The translations under genes and the position numbers were made by a program. From assembly GCA_004296815.1 (NCBI GenBank), contig SCVT01000348.1:1-17372 (forward strand): 17,372 nucleotides of DNA. Reading direction: 5' to 3'. Below are positions 10,833-17,372 of the stretch, piece by piece. The notes below the pieces were generated by a model. The model did no database searches. It was not told where the DNA came from and worked only from the letters and a program-made list of their open reading frames with translations. This stretch comes from Reyranella sp. (lineage in GTDB: Bacteria; Pseudomonadota; Alphaproteobacteria; Reyranellales; Reyranellaceae). Every line of letters begins with the position of its first letter. The first letter of the stretch is position 1.

Positions 10833-12215
10833 TCAGTTGGCGCGGCCGCTGTAGAGGGAGATGCCGCGCAGCAGGTCGGCCGCGCGCAGGAGCTGGTAGT
10901 CGGCCGCCTGCTCCTTCGGCGGCTCGTCCGGATCGGTCGGGGCCGTGGTGGCGGCCTTGTCGTCCTTCTTGTCGGCCGGCGGCTTGCCCGCTTCCGGCTT
11001 GGGCTCTGGTGCCGGCGGCGTCGCGGCCGGCTTGTCGTTCGGGTTGGTGATCGAGCGGCGCAGGTTCTCCTCGCGGAAGCTCGAACGCTGCTGGATGTTC
11101 TCGATCTTCGCCGGCTCGACGTCGATGTCGGGCTTGATGCCTTCCTTCTGGATCGAGCGGCCCGACGGCGTGAAGTAGAGGGCCGTGGTGAGGCGGATCG
11201 CGCCGCCGCCCGTCACCTGCATGATCGTCTGGACCGAGCCCTTGCCGAAGGAACGCGTGCCGAGAATGATCGCGCGTCGGTGGTCCTGCAGCGCGCCGGC
11301 CACGATCTCCGAGGCCGAGGCCGAACCGCCGTTGACCAGGACCACGATGGGCAGGCCGTTGGCGACATCGCCGGGCTTGGCGTTCCAGCGCTGGACGTCG
11401 TCGTTCTTGCGCGCCTTCACCGAGACGATCTCGCCCTTGTCGAGAAAGGCGTCCGACATGGCGATCGCCTGGTCGAGCAGGCCGCCCGGATTGTTGCGCA
11501 GGTCGATGATGTAGCCCTTGAGCTTGTTGCCGGCCTCCTTCTTGAGCTTCTCGACGGCGTCGAGCACGCCGGGCGTCGTCTGCTCGGTGAAGGAGGTGAC
11601 GCGGATGTAGCCGATGTCGCCGCCCTCGAGGCGGAACTTCACCGGCTTCACCTTGATCGTCTCGCGGGTCAGCGAGACGTCGAACGGATCCTTGCCGGCG
11701 CGGCGGATCGAGATCTTGATCGGCGTGCCGACCTTGCCACGCATCTTCTCGACGGCTTCCTGGAGGGTGAGACCCTGCACCGGCTCGCCGTCGAGCGCGA
11801 AGATCAGGTCGCCCGCCTGGACGCCCGCCTTGGAGGCCGGCGTGTCGTCGATGGGAGACACCACCTTGATGACGCCGTTCTCCATCGTGACTTCGATGCC
11901 AAGCCCGCCGAACTCGCCCTTCGTCTGGACCTGCATGTCCTTGTAGGTCTTGGGATTCATGTAGCTCGAGTGCGGATCGAGCGCGGTCAGCATGCCGTTG
12001 ATGGCGTTCTCGATGAGCTGTTTCTCTTCCACCGGCTCGACATAGTCGCGGCGGATGCGCTCCAGAACGTCGCCGAACAGGTTGAGCTGCTGATAGAGCT
12101 CGCTCTTGTCGCCGCCCGCGGCCTTGGGGTCGGCCTTGTCCTGGGCGTACGTCAGGGTCGGGACGCCGAGGAGGGCTACGGTCGCGGCGAGGGAGGCTAG
12201 GCGCAGAAAGGTCAT
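10833..12215 (-). CDS. ctpA: C-terminal processing peptidase (S41 family), periplasmic
   Basis: This serine protease trims periplasmic or cell-wall-related proteins using a Ser-Lys dyad. From the ATG at 12215 it is 460 residues: signal peptide about 1-24 (MTFLRLASLAATVALLGVPTLTYA), PDZ domain about 100-185 (EFGGLGIEV...ALDGEPVQGLT), then the catalytic domain. Catalytic Ser300 lies in NGGSASASEI and Lys325 in SFGKGSVQ; Asp311 lies between them at the Tsp-equivalent position. A Pro/Lys/Glu-rich linker (about 394-437) precedes a short C-terminal helix. GAAGG seven bases before the ATG supports this start over a 14-residue longer frame that would bury the signal peptide. A 132-bp gap with a promoter candidate separates it from gpmI. 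Unusually for this neighbourhood, no envC-type peptidase gene precedes it. Confidence 0.95.
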   Translation of the reverse strand: MTFLRLASLAATVALLGVPTLTYAQDKADPKAAGGDKSELYQQLNLFGDVLERIRRDYVEPVEEKQLIENAINGMLTALDPHSSYMNPKTYKDMQVQTKGEFGGLGIEVTMENGVIKVVSPIDDTPASKAGVQAGDLIFALDGEPVQGLTLQEAVEKMRGKVGTPIKISIRRAGKDPFDVSLTRETIKVKPVKFRLEGGDIGYIRVTSFTEQTTPGVLDAVEKLKKEAGNKLKGYIIDLRNNPGGLLDQAIAMSDAFLDKGEIVSVKARKNDDVQRWNAKPGDVANGLPIVVLVNGGSASASEIVAGALQDHRRAIILGTRSFGKGSVQTIMQVTGGGAIRLTTALYFTPSGRSIQKEGIKPDIDVEPAKIENIQQRSSFREENLRRSITNPNDKPAATPPAPEPKPEAGKPPADKKDDKAATTAPTDPDEPPKEQAADYQLLRAADLLRGISLYSGRAN

Positions 12216-12288
12216 TGGGGTGCCTTCAGAGAAGGTCGCTGAAGGCTTCGGGGCCAAGCGAACCGGGAATTTTTCGATCTCGGGAACG

Positions 12289-12318
12289 AGGATACAGGGC
12301 CGTGTTTGGCAGGATCAA
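12289..12318 (-). promoter_or_regulatory. Promoter candidate for ctpA-yibQ-rppH
   Basis: On the minus strand TTGATC (12318-12313) and TATCCT (12294-12289) are 18 bp apart, each matching the consensus at 4 of 6 positions. Transcription would start near 12282, giving a leader of about 67 bases before the ctpA ATG. It would let ctpA, yibQ and rppH be expressed apart from the proA-to-gpmI genes. Confidence 0.35.
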
Positions 12319-12337
12319 GGCGGCGTCGGCCACCGCC
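12319..12337 (-). terminator. Weak hairpin after gpmI
   Basis: On the minus strand GGCGGTG (12337-12331) can pair with CGCCGCC (12325-12319), with one G-U pair and a five-base loop. It begins 10 bp past the gpmI stop. No T-tract follows, so it is at best an attenuator or RNA-stabilising structure. It directly abuts the -35 hexamer of the ctpA promoter candidate. Confidence 0.3.
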
Positions 12338-12347
12338 CCTTCACAAA

Positions 12348-13946
12348 TCAGGCAGAAGCGGCCGCCGCGGCGTGGGGAGTGGCCAAAACGGCCGGCCGGC
12401 CGGCCTCGGACAGGAGTGACTTTCCCGTCATTTCCTTGGGCTGCGCCACACCCATCAGGGCGAGCAGGGTGGGTGCAACATCGGCCAGCTTGCCGTCGTC
12501 CAGGGACCGCACCCCGGACGGCGCATTGAACAGGAGCGCTGGCACGCGATTCAACGTGTGCTGGGTGTGCTTCTGGTGCGAGACATCGTCGAACATCTGC
12601 TCGGCATTACCGTGGTCGGCGGTCACGAACATGACGCCGCCCGCCGCATTGATGGCCTCCATGAGACGACCGAGGCTCGTGTCGACCGCTTCGACCGCCT
12701 TGGTGGCGGCGGCGAGATCGCCGGTATGGCCGACCATGTCAGTGTTGGCGTAGTTGACGACGATCAGGTCGAACTTGCCCGAGCCGATGGACTCCACGAG
12801 CTTGTCGGTCACTTCCGGCGCGCTCATCTCGGGCTTGAGGTCGTAAGTCTTGACCTTGGGCGAGGGCACGAGGATCCGCTCCTCGCCCTCGAACACGCGC
12901 TCCTCGCCGCCGTTGAAGAAGAACGTGACGTGCGCGTACTTCTCGGTTTCGGCGATGCGGAGCTGCTTGAGGCCCGCCCGTGAGATCGTCTCGCCAAGGC
13001 CCATCTTGATGACCTGGGGCGGGAACAGTGTCTTCAGGAAGGGGCTGAGCGCCGCCGAATACTCGACCATGCCGATCGCCAGCGAGAACTTCGCGACGCG
13101 GGTGCGGTTGAAGCCGTCGAAGCGTGGGTCGAGCAGGGCGGTCAGGATCTGGCGGGCGCGGTCGGCGCGGAAGTTCAGCATCAGCAGACCGTCGCCGTCC
13201 TTCATGCCGGTGTAGCCGTCGATCACGGTCGGCAGCACGAACTCGTCGTCGAGGTTCGCGGCATAGCCCTTGTCGATCGCCTCCTTGGGCGTCGTGGCGT
13301 GCTGGTCGCTCCGGGCATCAATGATCGCGTCGTACCCCAGGGTCACGCGCTCCCAGCGCTTGTCGCGATCCATCGGATAGAAGCGGCCCGCCACGGTGGC
13401 GAACCGGATCGGAAGGCCGGCCTTGAGGCCCGCCTGGATATGGTCGAGGCACTCGTACGCACTGCGGGGCGGCATGTCGCGGCCGTCGAGGAAGGCGTGG
13501 ATCCACACCGGAATGCCCGCGCCTGCGATCATGTTGGCGAGGAAGATCAAGTGATCCTGGTGCGCATGTACGCCGCCCGGGGAAGCCAGGCCCACGAGGT
13601 GGAAGGCGTCGCCGCTCTTCTTCAGGCTGGCGATCGCCTCGAGCAGGATCGGGTGCTTGGCAAGTGAGCCGTCCTCGATGGCATTGTCGATGCGTGGCAG
13701 CTCAGGCACGGCGACCCGTCCGGCGCCGAGGTTCATGTGCCCCACCTCGGAGTTGCCCATCTGGCCCTTGGGCAGGCCGACGAAGCTCTCCGACGCGTCG
13801 ATCAGCCCCTGCGGACAGGTCGCGACCATGCGATCGAAATTGGGCGTCCGGGCGCCCAGGATCGCGTTGTAGGCCGTTGCGGTCCGATGGCCCCAGCCGT
13901 CGAGGATGCAGAGAAGCGCGGGACGCGGGGCAGTGCGCGGTGCCAT
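12348..13946 (-). CDS. gpmI: 2,3-bisphosphoglycerate-independent phosphoglycerate mutase
   Basis: GpmI interconverts 3- and 2-phosphoglycerate in glycolysis and gluconeogenesis using two Mn2+ ions and a phosphoserine intermediate. The 532-residue protein (usual length about 510) has LCILDGWG with metal ligand Asp16, the nucleophile Ser66 in GQMGNSEVGHMNLGAG, GGVHAHQDHL, the substrate-binding DGRDMPPRSA, FNFRADRARQ-like LNFRADRARQI, the metal motif FVTADHGNAEQM, and KHTQHTLNRVP. The surplus length is mostly an Ala-rich C-terminal tail (PHAAAAASA). The ATG at 13946 overlaps the TGA of the upstream gene by one base (TGATG) and follows GGAAGG. The reading frame is open much further upstream (to about 14507), but that part is out-of-frame sequence of the secreted-protein gene. 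Confidence 0.97.
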   Translation of the reverse strand: MAPRTAPRPALLCILDGWGHRTATAYNAILGARTPNFDRMVATCPQGLIDASESFVGLPKGQMGNSEVGHMNLGAGRVAVPELPRIDNAIEDGSLAKHPILLEAIASLKKSGDAFHLVGLASPGGVHAHQDHLIFLANMIAGAGIPVWIHAFLDGRDMPPRSAYECLDHIQAGLKAGLPIRFATVAGRFYPMDRDKRWERVTLGYDAIIDARSDQHATTPKEAIDKGYAANLDDEFVLPTVIDGYTGMKDGDGLLMLNFRADRARQILTALLDPRFDGFNRTRVAKFSLAIGMVEYSAALSPFLKTLFPPQVIKMGLGETISRAGLKQLRIAETEKYAHVTFFFNGGEERVFEGEERILVPSPKVKTYDLKPEMSAPEVTDKLVESIGSGKFDLIVVNYANTDMVGHTGDLAAATKAVEAVDTSLGRLMEAINAAGGVMFVTADHGNAEQMFDDVSHQKHTQHTLNRVPALLFNAPSGVRSLDDGKLADVAPTLLALMGVAQPKEMTGKSLLSEAGRPAVLATPHAAAAASA

Positions 13947-14524
13947 CACGCCGCCTTCCGCGTCTTGGGCTGCTCTCGCTCCACGGCGTTGAACTTGTTG
14001 GGGCAGGAGAGTTCGCGCGGATCGGTGTTGGGATTTTGGTCCGGCACCTCGATGGCACAGAACACGAACTCGCCGCGCGGCTCGCCGTCGATGGTGATGT
14101 CGTAGGTGTAGGTGCCCGGCGGATCGCCGGGGATGATGCACCAGGAGCGCTGCAGCACGCCGTCCTGGACGGTCTCGAACATGCGGGTGGTGGCGCGCGT
14201 CTTGTCGGCGCTGACCTCGGTCTCGGGACCGGCGATCACCTGCTCGGCCGGCTGGGAGGTCGTGAGCACTTCCTTCAGCGACACGACACGATTGGGGCCG
14301 CCGAGATACATGCGCCAGCCGAAGCAGGCGCGGTTGAACAGGAGCGGGATGGCGTTGGTCTCGTAGTGGCGCTGCTTGCCGTCCTCGCCCGTGATCGACA
14401 CGTAGGGGATCGACCGAACGGGCTTCACCCCCGGTTTCTGGACCGGCGTGGTCTGAGCGGCGGCCGAGACCGCGAGGAGCAGGGGGACGGAGGCGGCCAG
14501 AAGCCACCGGGAGAGGGCGCGCAT
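13946..14524 (-). CDS. Secreted four-cysteine protein of unknown function
   Basis: I do not recognise this family. The 192-residue product begins with a clear signal peptide (MRALSRWLLAASVPLLLAVSAAAQ, cleavage after about residue 23), so it should be periplasmic. The mature part has four cysteines (67, 129, 156 and 174), enough for two disulfides. It has alternating hydrophobic stretches such as TYTYDITIDGEPRGEFVFCAIEV that suggest a small beta-sandwich. PGTYTYDITIDGE is reminiscent of extracellular Ig-like or macroglobulin-type strands, but that is only a resemblance. The C-terminus is basic (REQPKTRKAA). The ATG at 14524 is preferred over a TTG three codons upstream; neither has a strong ribosome site. 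It lies 77 bp after rlmH and its stop overlaps the gpmI start, so the two genes are probably co-translated despite unrelated compartments. Confidence 0.8.
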   Translation of the reverse strand: MRALSRWLLAASVPLLLAVSAAAQTTPVQKPGVKPVRSIPYVSITGEDGKQRHYETNAIPLLFNRACFGWRMYLGGPNRVVSLKEVLTTSQPAEQVIAGPETEVSADKTRATTRMFETVQDGVLQRSWCIIPGDPPGTYTYDITIDGEPRGEFVFCAIEVPDQNPNTDPRELSCPNKFNAVEREQPKTRKAA

Positions 14525-14601
14525 GACTTGCAATGTAGCCCCGGTTTTTCGTCAGAACAGAGGCAAAATCGACGCCCCAGCTGGCATTGCAGGCCCGTAT
14601 G

Positions 14602-15060
14602 TCAGGCGCGGTGATAGGGGTGTCCGGCCAGGAGCTGCTGCGCCCGGTAGATCTGCTCGGCGAGCATGCCGCGGGCCAGCAAATGGGGCCATGTCATCGC
14701 CCCGAACGACAGTACCAGCGCCGCCTTTTTCAGGAGCGGTTCGGTGTGCCCGTCGGCGCCGCCGATCAGGAAGGCGACGTCCGACACGGAATTGTCACGC
14801 CACTGCGCAAGCCGTGCGGCGAAGGCCTCGCTGTCCAGCACTTTGCCGCGGCGATCCAGTGCCACCAGGGTCGCGCCGGCGGGAGCGGCTTCCAGCAGGA
14901 GCTCGCCCTCGCGCTGCATGAGCTGGGCGGGCGGCAGCTTGCGCTTTTCGTCGAGCTCGCGGAGCGTGAGCGGCCAGCGGATGCGGCCGGCATAGTGGTC
15001 GTAGAGATCGCGCTCGGGGCCGCGTGCGGCGCGGCCGATGGCGGCGATCGTGATCTTCAA
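14602..15060 (-). CDS. rlmH: 23S rRNA (pseudouridine-1915-N3)-methyltransferase
   Basis: RlmH is a SPOUT-fold methyltransferase that uses SAM to methylate pseudouridine 1915 in helix 69 of 23S rRNA on assembled 70S ribosomes. The 152-residue protein (usual about 155) has the knotted SAM site: AFLIGGADGH at about 96-105 and LSFGAMTWPHLLARGMLAEQIYRAQQ at about 117-142. It ends with the diagnostic HPYHRA. The first codon is TTG: the homologous N-terminus MKITIAAIGR begins exactly there and no ATG or GTG lies in frame nearby. It starts one base after the TAG of the nadD-rsfS ORF and has no visible Shine-Dalgarno sequence, so re-initiation from the upstream gene is likely. Confidence 0.95.
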   Translation of the reverse strand: MKITIAAIGRAARGPERDLYDHYAGRIRWPLTLRELDEKRKLPPAQLMQREGELLLEAAPAGATLVALDRRGKVLDSEAFAARLAQWRDNSVSDVAFLIGGADGHTEPLLKKAALVLSFGAMTWPHLLARGMLAEQIYRAQQLLAGHPYHRA

Positions 15061-15061
15061 G

Positions 15062-16114
15062 CTAGGCGCGCTTGCGCCGCGGCTTGGCGGCCGCCTTCTT
15101 CACCGGCTTGGCCGCGGCCTCGTTCTCCAGCGCCCACATCTTCTCGAGCGCATAGAAGGCGCGCGGCTCGGGCCGGAACACGTGCACGACGATGTCGCCG
15201 GCATCGACCAGCACCCAGTCGCCGCCCTGCTTGCCCTCGACCGGCGTGTGGCCGTGGCCCGCCTGCTTCAGCCTGTCGGCGAGATGGTCGGCGATCGCCA
15301 CCACCTGGCGGTTCGAGCGGCCGGAGGCGATGACCATATAGTCCGCGAAGGCGGACTTGCCCTTGAGATCGATGACGACGACGTCCTCGGCCTTGTCGTC
15401 CTCGAGCGAGCGGCGCACCAGCGTGAGCAGGGCGTCGGTGGCTTTGCTTCGGTCGGGAAGCTGGCGAGGCTGGTCGGAGATGGTCTTTCCTTTCGATCTG
15501 CTGCGCTTGGGCCGGACGGCCCGGATGGCCGTCGCGGAATGGCTGTCCAGCCTGCTCGGGATAAAGCACCAGGCCGGCGGCTCGCAAGAGGCGAGACGGC
15601 GGGAGTCGCCGGCATCGAGCCTGTAACGGGCGAAAGTGCGCGGGGCTGCCGCGGCGAGCGCGGCATAGCCCCAGCCCGGACGGGCGAAGGCGGCGATTGG
15701 AACTGCGGCAAACAGGTCGCGCCAGCCCGCCCAGTCGACGAGCTGGGGCAGGATGTCGGCGCCCATCAGCCAGACGAACCTGGCGTGCGGATAGACCTGC
15801 TTCAGCGCCTGCACCGTATCGAGCGTGTAGCGCGTGCCGAGCTGCAGTTCGGGCGCATCGACACGGATCTTCGGATGATTGGCGAGCTGGCGGGCCCGGG
15901 CGACGCGGGTGGCCAGCGGCTCCATGCCGTCGCCGCTCTTCAACGGGTTCTGCGGCGAGACCAGCCACCACACCTCGTCGAGCCCGAGCCGGCGCAACGC
16001 CTCGAGGCTGACATGGCGATGGCCGGGATGTGCGGGATTGAACGAGCCGCCCAGCAGGCCGATGCGCCGCGTCGTCGCGCGCGACACGCCCGGCATCGGA
16101 TGCAGCATGGTCAC
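15062..16114 (-). CDS. nadD-rsfS: Fused nicotinate-nucleotide adenylyltransferase (NadD) and ribosomal silencing factor (RsfS)
   Basis: One uninterrupted frame of 350 codons encodes two proteins that are normally separate neighbours. Residues about 17-200 are NadD, which makes deamido-NAD from nicotinate mononucleotide and ATP: nucleotide-binding GGSFNPAHPGHRH at 22-34, FVWLMGAD, and SRLDSHSATAIR at about 187-198. Residues about 225-332 are RsfS, which binds L14 and blocks subunit joining in starvation: LVRRSLEDDKAEDVVVIDLKGKSAFADYMVIASGRSNRQV, then GDWVLVDAGDIVVHVF and FYALEKMW. A 25-residue basic linker joins them, and the C-terminus is a Lys/Ala/Arg tail (AAAKPVKKAAAKPRRKRA). The GTG at 16114 is taken as start; ATG codons at 16108 and 16096 are alternatives, none with a good ribosome site. 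Both domains look intact. See the internal ribosome-site entry for the alternative that RsfS is also made separately. Confidence 0.88.
   Translation of the reverse strand: MTMLHPMPGVSRATTRRIGLLGGSFNPAHPGHRHVSLEALRRLGLDEVWWLVSPQNPLKSGDGMEPLATRVARARQLANHPKIRVDAPELQLGTRYTLDTVQALKQVYPHARFVWLMGADILPQLVDWAGWRDLFAAVPIAAFARPGWGYAALAAAAPRTFARYRLDAGDSRRLASCEPPAWCFIPSRLDSHSATAIRAVRPKRSRSKGKTISDQPRQLPDRSKATDALLTLVRRSLEDDKAEDVVVIDLKGKSAFADYMVIASGRSNRQVVAIADHLADRLKQAGHGHTPVEGKQGGDWVLVDAGDIVVHVFRPEPRAFYALEKMWALENEAAAKPVKKAAAKPRRKRA
15479..15494 (-). promoter_or_regulatory. Internal Shine-Dalgarno sequence before an AUC codon at the expected RsfS start
   Basis: On the minus strand GAAAGGAAAG (15494-15485) is followed by ACC and then ATC (15481-15479, codon 212 of the fused frame). 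AGGA to ATC is six bases, ideal for initiation. The residues after it (SDQPRQLPDRSKATDALL) are where a free-standing RsfS would begin. No ATG, GTG or TTG lies at that position. Either this is a relic of a former separate rsfS start or the AUC is used. Confidence 0.5.
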
Positions 16115-16124
16115 GGGCGAAGCT
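16109..16124 (-). repeat. 16-bp exact repeat, copy 2, at the proA-nadD junction
   Basis: AGCTTCGCCCGTGACC on the minus strand lies between the proA stop and the nadD reading frame and contains the GTG taken as the nadD start. It is identical to the sequence at the rppH start (9736-9721). Within this junction the shorter unit TCACGGGCG (plus strand) also occurs twice, at 16111-16119 and 16125-16133. Confidence 0.6.
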
Positions 16125-17372
16125 TCACGGGCGGAGCGTGCCCTTGCCGCGCACGATGTTCTTGTAGGTCGTGAGCTCGACCAGCCCTACCGGTCCGCGC
16201 GCATGCATGCGGTTGGTCGAGATGCCGATCTCCGCCCCCAGGCCGAACTCGGCCCCATCGGCGAACTGGGTGCTGGCGTTGTGCATCACGATGGCGCTGT
16301 CGACCTCGCCCAGGAAGCGCTGAGCCGTGGCGGCGTTGTCCGTGACGATCGATTCGGTGTGCTGGCTGCCGTAGCGCGCGATGTGGTCGATTGCGCCCGC
16401 GACGCCGTCCACTGTGGCGACGGAGATGATCGGCTCGAGATACTCGGTGCGCCAATCCTTCTCGGTGGCCGCGACCGCCTTCGGATCGCGCTTCTGCACC
16501 TCGGTGTCACCGCGCACTTCGCAGCCGAGCTCGTGCAGGCGCGCGAGGACCGGCATCAGGTGCGTGTCGAGGGCAGCCTTGTCGATCAACAGCGTCTCGG
16601 CGGCGCCGCAGACGCTGACCCTGCGCATCTTGGCGTTGGCCACCAGGTCGCGCGCCATGGCGATGTCGGCGTCATGGTCGACGTAGACATGGCAGATGCC
16701 GTCATAGTGGCGCAGCACCGGCACACGGCTCTCCTCGGTCACGCGGTCGATCAGCGAGCGTCCGCCGCGCGGCACGATCAGGTCGAGCCAGTCCATCGCC
16801 TTCAGCATCTCGCCCACGGCGGCGCGATCGGTCGTCGGCACGAGGGCCACGCAATCCTCGGGCAGACCGGCGCCGGCCAGCGCCCGGCGCAGCAGATCGA
16901 CGATGGCGCGCGACGAATGGAAACTGTCGGAGCCGCCGCGCAGGACGACGACGTTGCCCGACTTGATGCAAAGCGCGCCGGCATCGGCCGTCACGTTGGG
17001 GCGGGCCTCGTAGATCACCCCGATGATGCCGATCGGCACGCGCACGCGGCTGATGGCGAGCCCGTTCGGCCGCTGCCACTCCTCGATGGTGGCACCGACG
17101 GGATCGGGCAGGGCAACGATGTCGTCGAGTCCCTTGGCCATCGCCTCGATGCGGGCATCGTTCAGCAGCAGGCGGTCCTGCAGCGCGCTCGACATTCCGG
17201 CGGCTTTCGCGGCCTCGATGTCGCGCGCATTGGCTGCGAGGATCGTGGGCTTGCTGTCCCGGATCAGGCGTGCGGCATCCGACAGCGCGTTGTTCTTCGC
17301 CTCGGTCGAGGCGGTGCGAAGCGCGACGGCGGCCGCCTTCGCACGACGGCCCAGTTCGGCAACGCCCGCGGC
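16125..17372 (-). CDS. proA: Gamma-glutamyl phosphate reductase, N-terminal end cut by the window
   Basis: ProA reduces gamma-glutamyl phosphate to glutamate semialdehyde with NADPH, the second step of proline synthesis. The frame is open from the window edge (AAGVAELGRRAKAAAVALRTAS...) through 415 codons to the TGA, so only a handful of N-terminal residues are missing against the family's usual 415-430. Recognisable parts are the NADPH-binding region (RVPIGIIGVIYEARPNVTADAG, SGNVVVLRGGSDS), the catalytic cysteine in MRRVSVCGAAETLLID, and the C-terminal block GAEIGISTNRMHARGPVGLVELTTYKN. An internal ATG at 17195 is not the start because the aldehyde-dehydrogenase-like helices upstream of it are conserved. 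It is followed by the nadD-rsfS ORF after 10 bp. proB would be expected upstream, beyond the window. Confidence 0.96.
   Translation of the reverse strand, partial: AAGVAELGRRAKAAAVALRTASTEAKNNALSDAARLIRDSKPTILAANARDIEAAKAAGMSSALQDRLLLNDARIEAMAKGLDDIVALPDPVGATIEEWQRPNGLAISRVRVPIGIIGVIYEARPNVTADAGALCIKSGNVVVLRGGSDSFHSSRAIVDLLRRALAGAGLPEDCVALVPTTDRAAVGEMLKAMDWLDLIVPRGGRSLIDRVTEESRVPVLRHYDGICHVYVDHDADIAMARDLVANAKMRRVSVCGAAETLLIDKAALDTHLMPVLARLHELGCEVRGDTEVQKRDPKAVAATEKDWRTEYLEPIISVATVDGVAGAIDHIARYGSQHTESIVTDNAATAQRFLGEVDSAIVMHNASTQFADGAEFGLGAEIGISTNRMHARGPVGLVELTTYKNIVRGKGTLRP

Noticed and set aside
10305..12200. 631-codon plus-strand open frame opposite ctpA and the deacetylase-like gene
   Set aside because: Its product is rich in Arg, Asp, Leu, Gly and His without motifs, and both minus-strand genes are supported by signal peptide or membrane segment, domains and catalytic residues.
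13947..14507. N-terminal extension of gpmI giving a 719-residue protein
   Set aside because: The extra 187 residues are another frame of the secreted-protein gene. GpmI homology begins at the ATG at 13946, which has a good ribosome site.
14529..14591. Inverted repeat TGCAATG / CATTGCA around the rlmH to secreted-protein gap
   Set aside because: The arms are only seven bp with a 49-base loop, so the structure would be unstable and chance is a sufficient explanation.

Overview
The window is a high-GC chromosomal segment that reads as an alphaproteobacterium. The F1 ATP synthase genes stand alone as atpHAGDC without the F0 genes beside them. A priA gene lies directly upstream, with a divergent fsa-DUF484 pair next to it, and a proA-nadD-rsfS-rlmH-gpmI-ctpA-yibQ-rppH series sits on the other side. 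This arrangement is familiar in Rhodospirillales- and Rhizobiales-like genomes; I cannot name the genus with confidence. No rRNA, tRNA, CRISPR array, insertion sequence or phage gene was seen, and no gene-free gap is longer than 185 bp.

Layout. Positions 1-984 (minus) hold a fructose-6-phosphate aldolase-type transaldolase and, overlapping its stop, the start of a DUF484 protein cut by the window edge. Positions 1094-3265 (plus) hold the primosomal helicase PriA. After a 185-bp leader, 3451-8318 (plus) encode the five F1 subunits delta, alpha, gamma, beta and epsilon as one tight operon. A strong hairpin ends that operon, and a promoter candidate for the next gene overlaps the hairpin. Positions 8432-9250 (plus) encode a ferritin-like diiron protein that is the least ordinary enzyme here.

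From 17372 down to 9247 (minus) runs a long co-oriented series: proA (cut at its 5' end), a nadD-rsfS fusion ORF, rlmH, a small secreted four-cysteine protein of unknown function, gpmI, ctpA, a divergent polysaccharide deacetylase-like protein, and rppH. Several joints are stop-start overlaps (GTGA, TGATG) or gaps of a few bases, which implies translational coupling. The series ends tail-to-tail with the diiron gene, and the two stop codons share one CTAG.

The genes are mainly housekeeping: proline and NAD synthesis, ribosome maturation and silencing, glycolysis, periplasmic proteolysis, mRNA 5'-end processing, replication restart and ATP synthesis. I found no convincing new multi-gene system. 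The items most worth a second look are the in-frame NadD-RsfS fusion, with an ideal Shine-Dalgarno sequence placed before an AUC codon at the expected RsfS start; the diiron protein; the secreted four-cysteine protein; the absence of an envC-type gene before ctpA; and a 16-bp exact repeat at two gene junctions.
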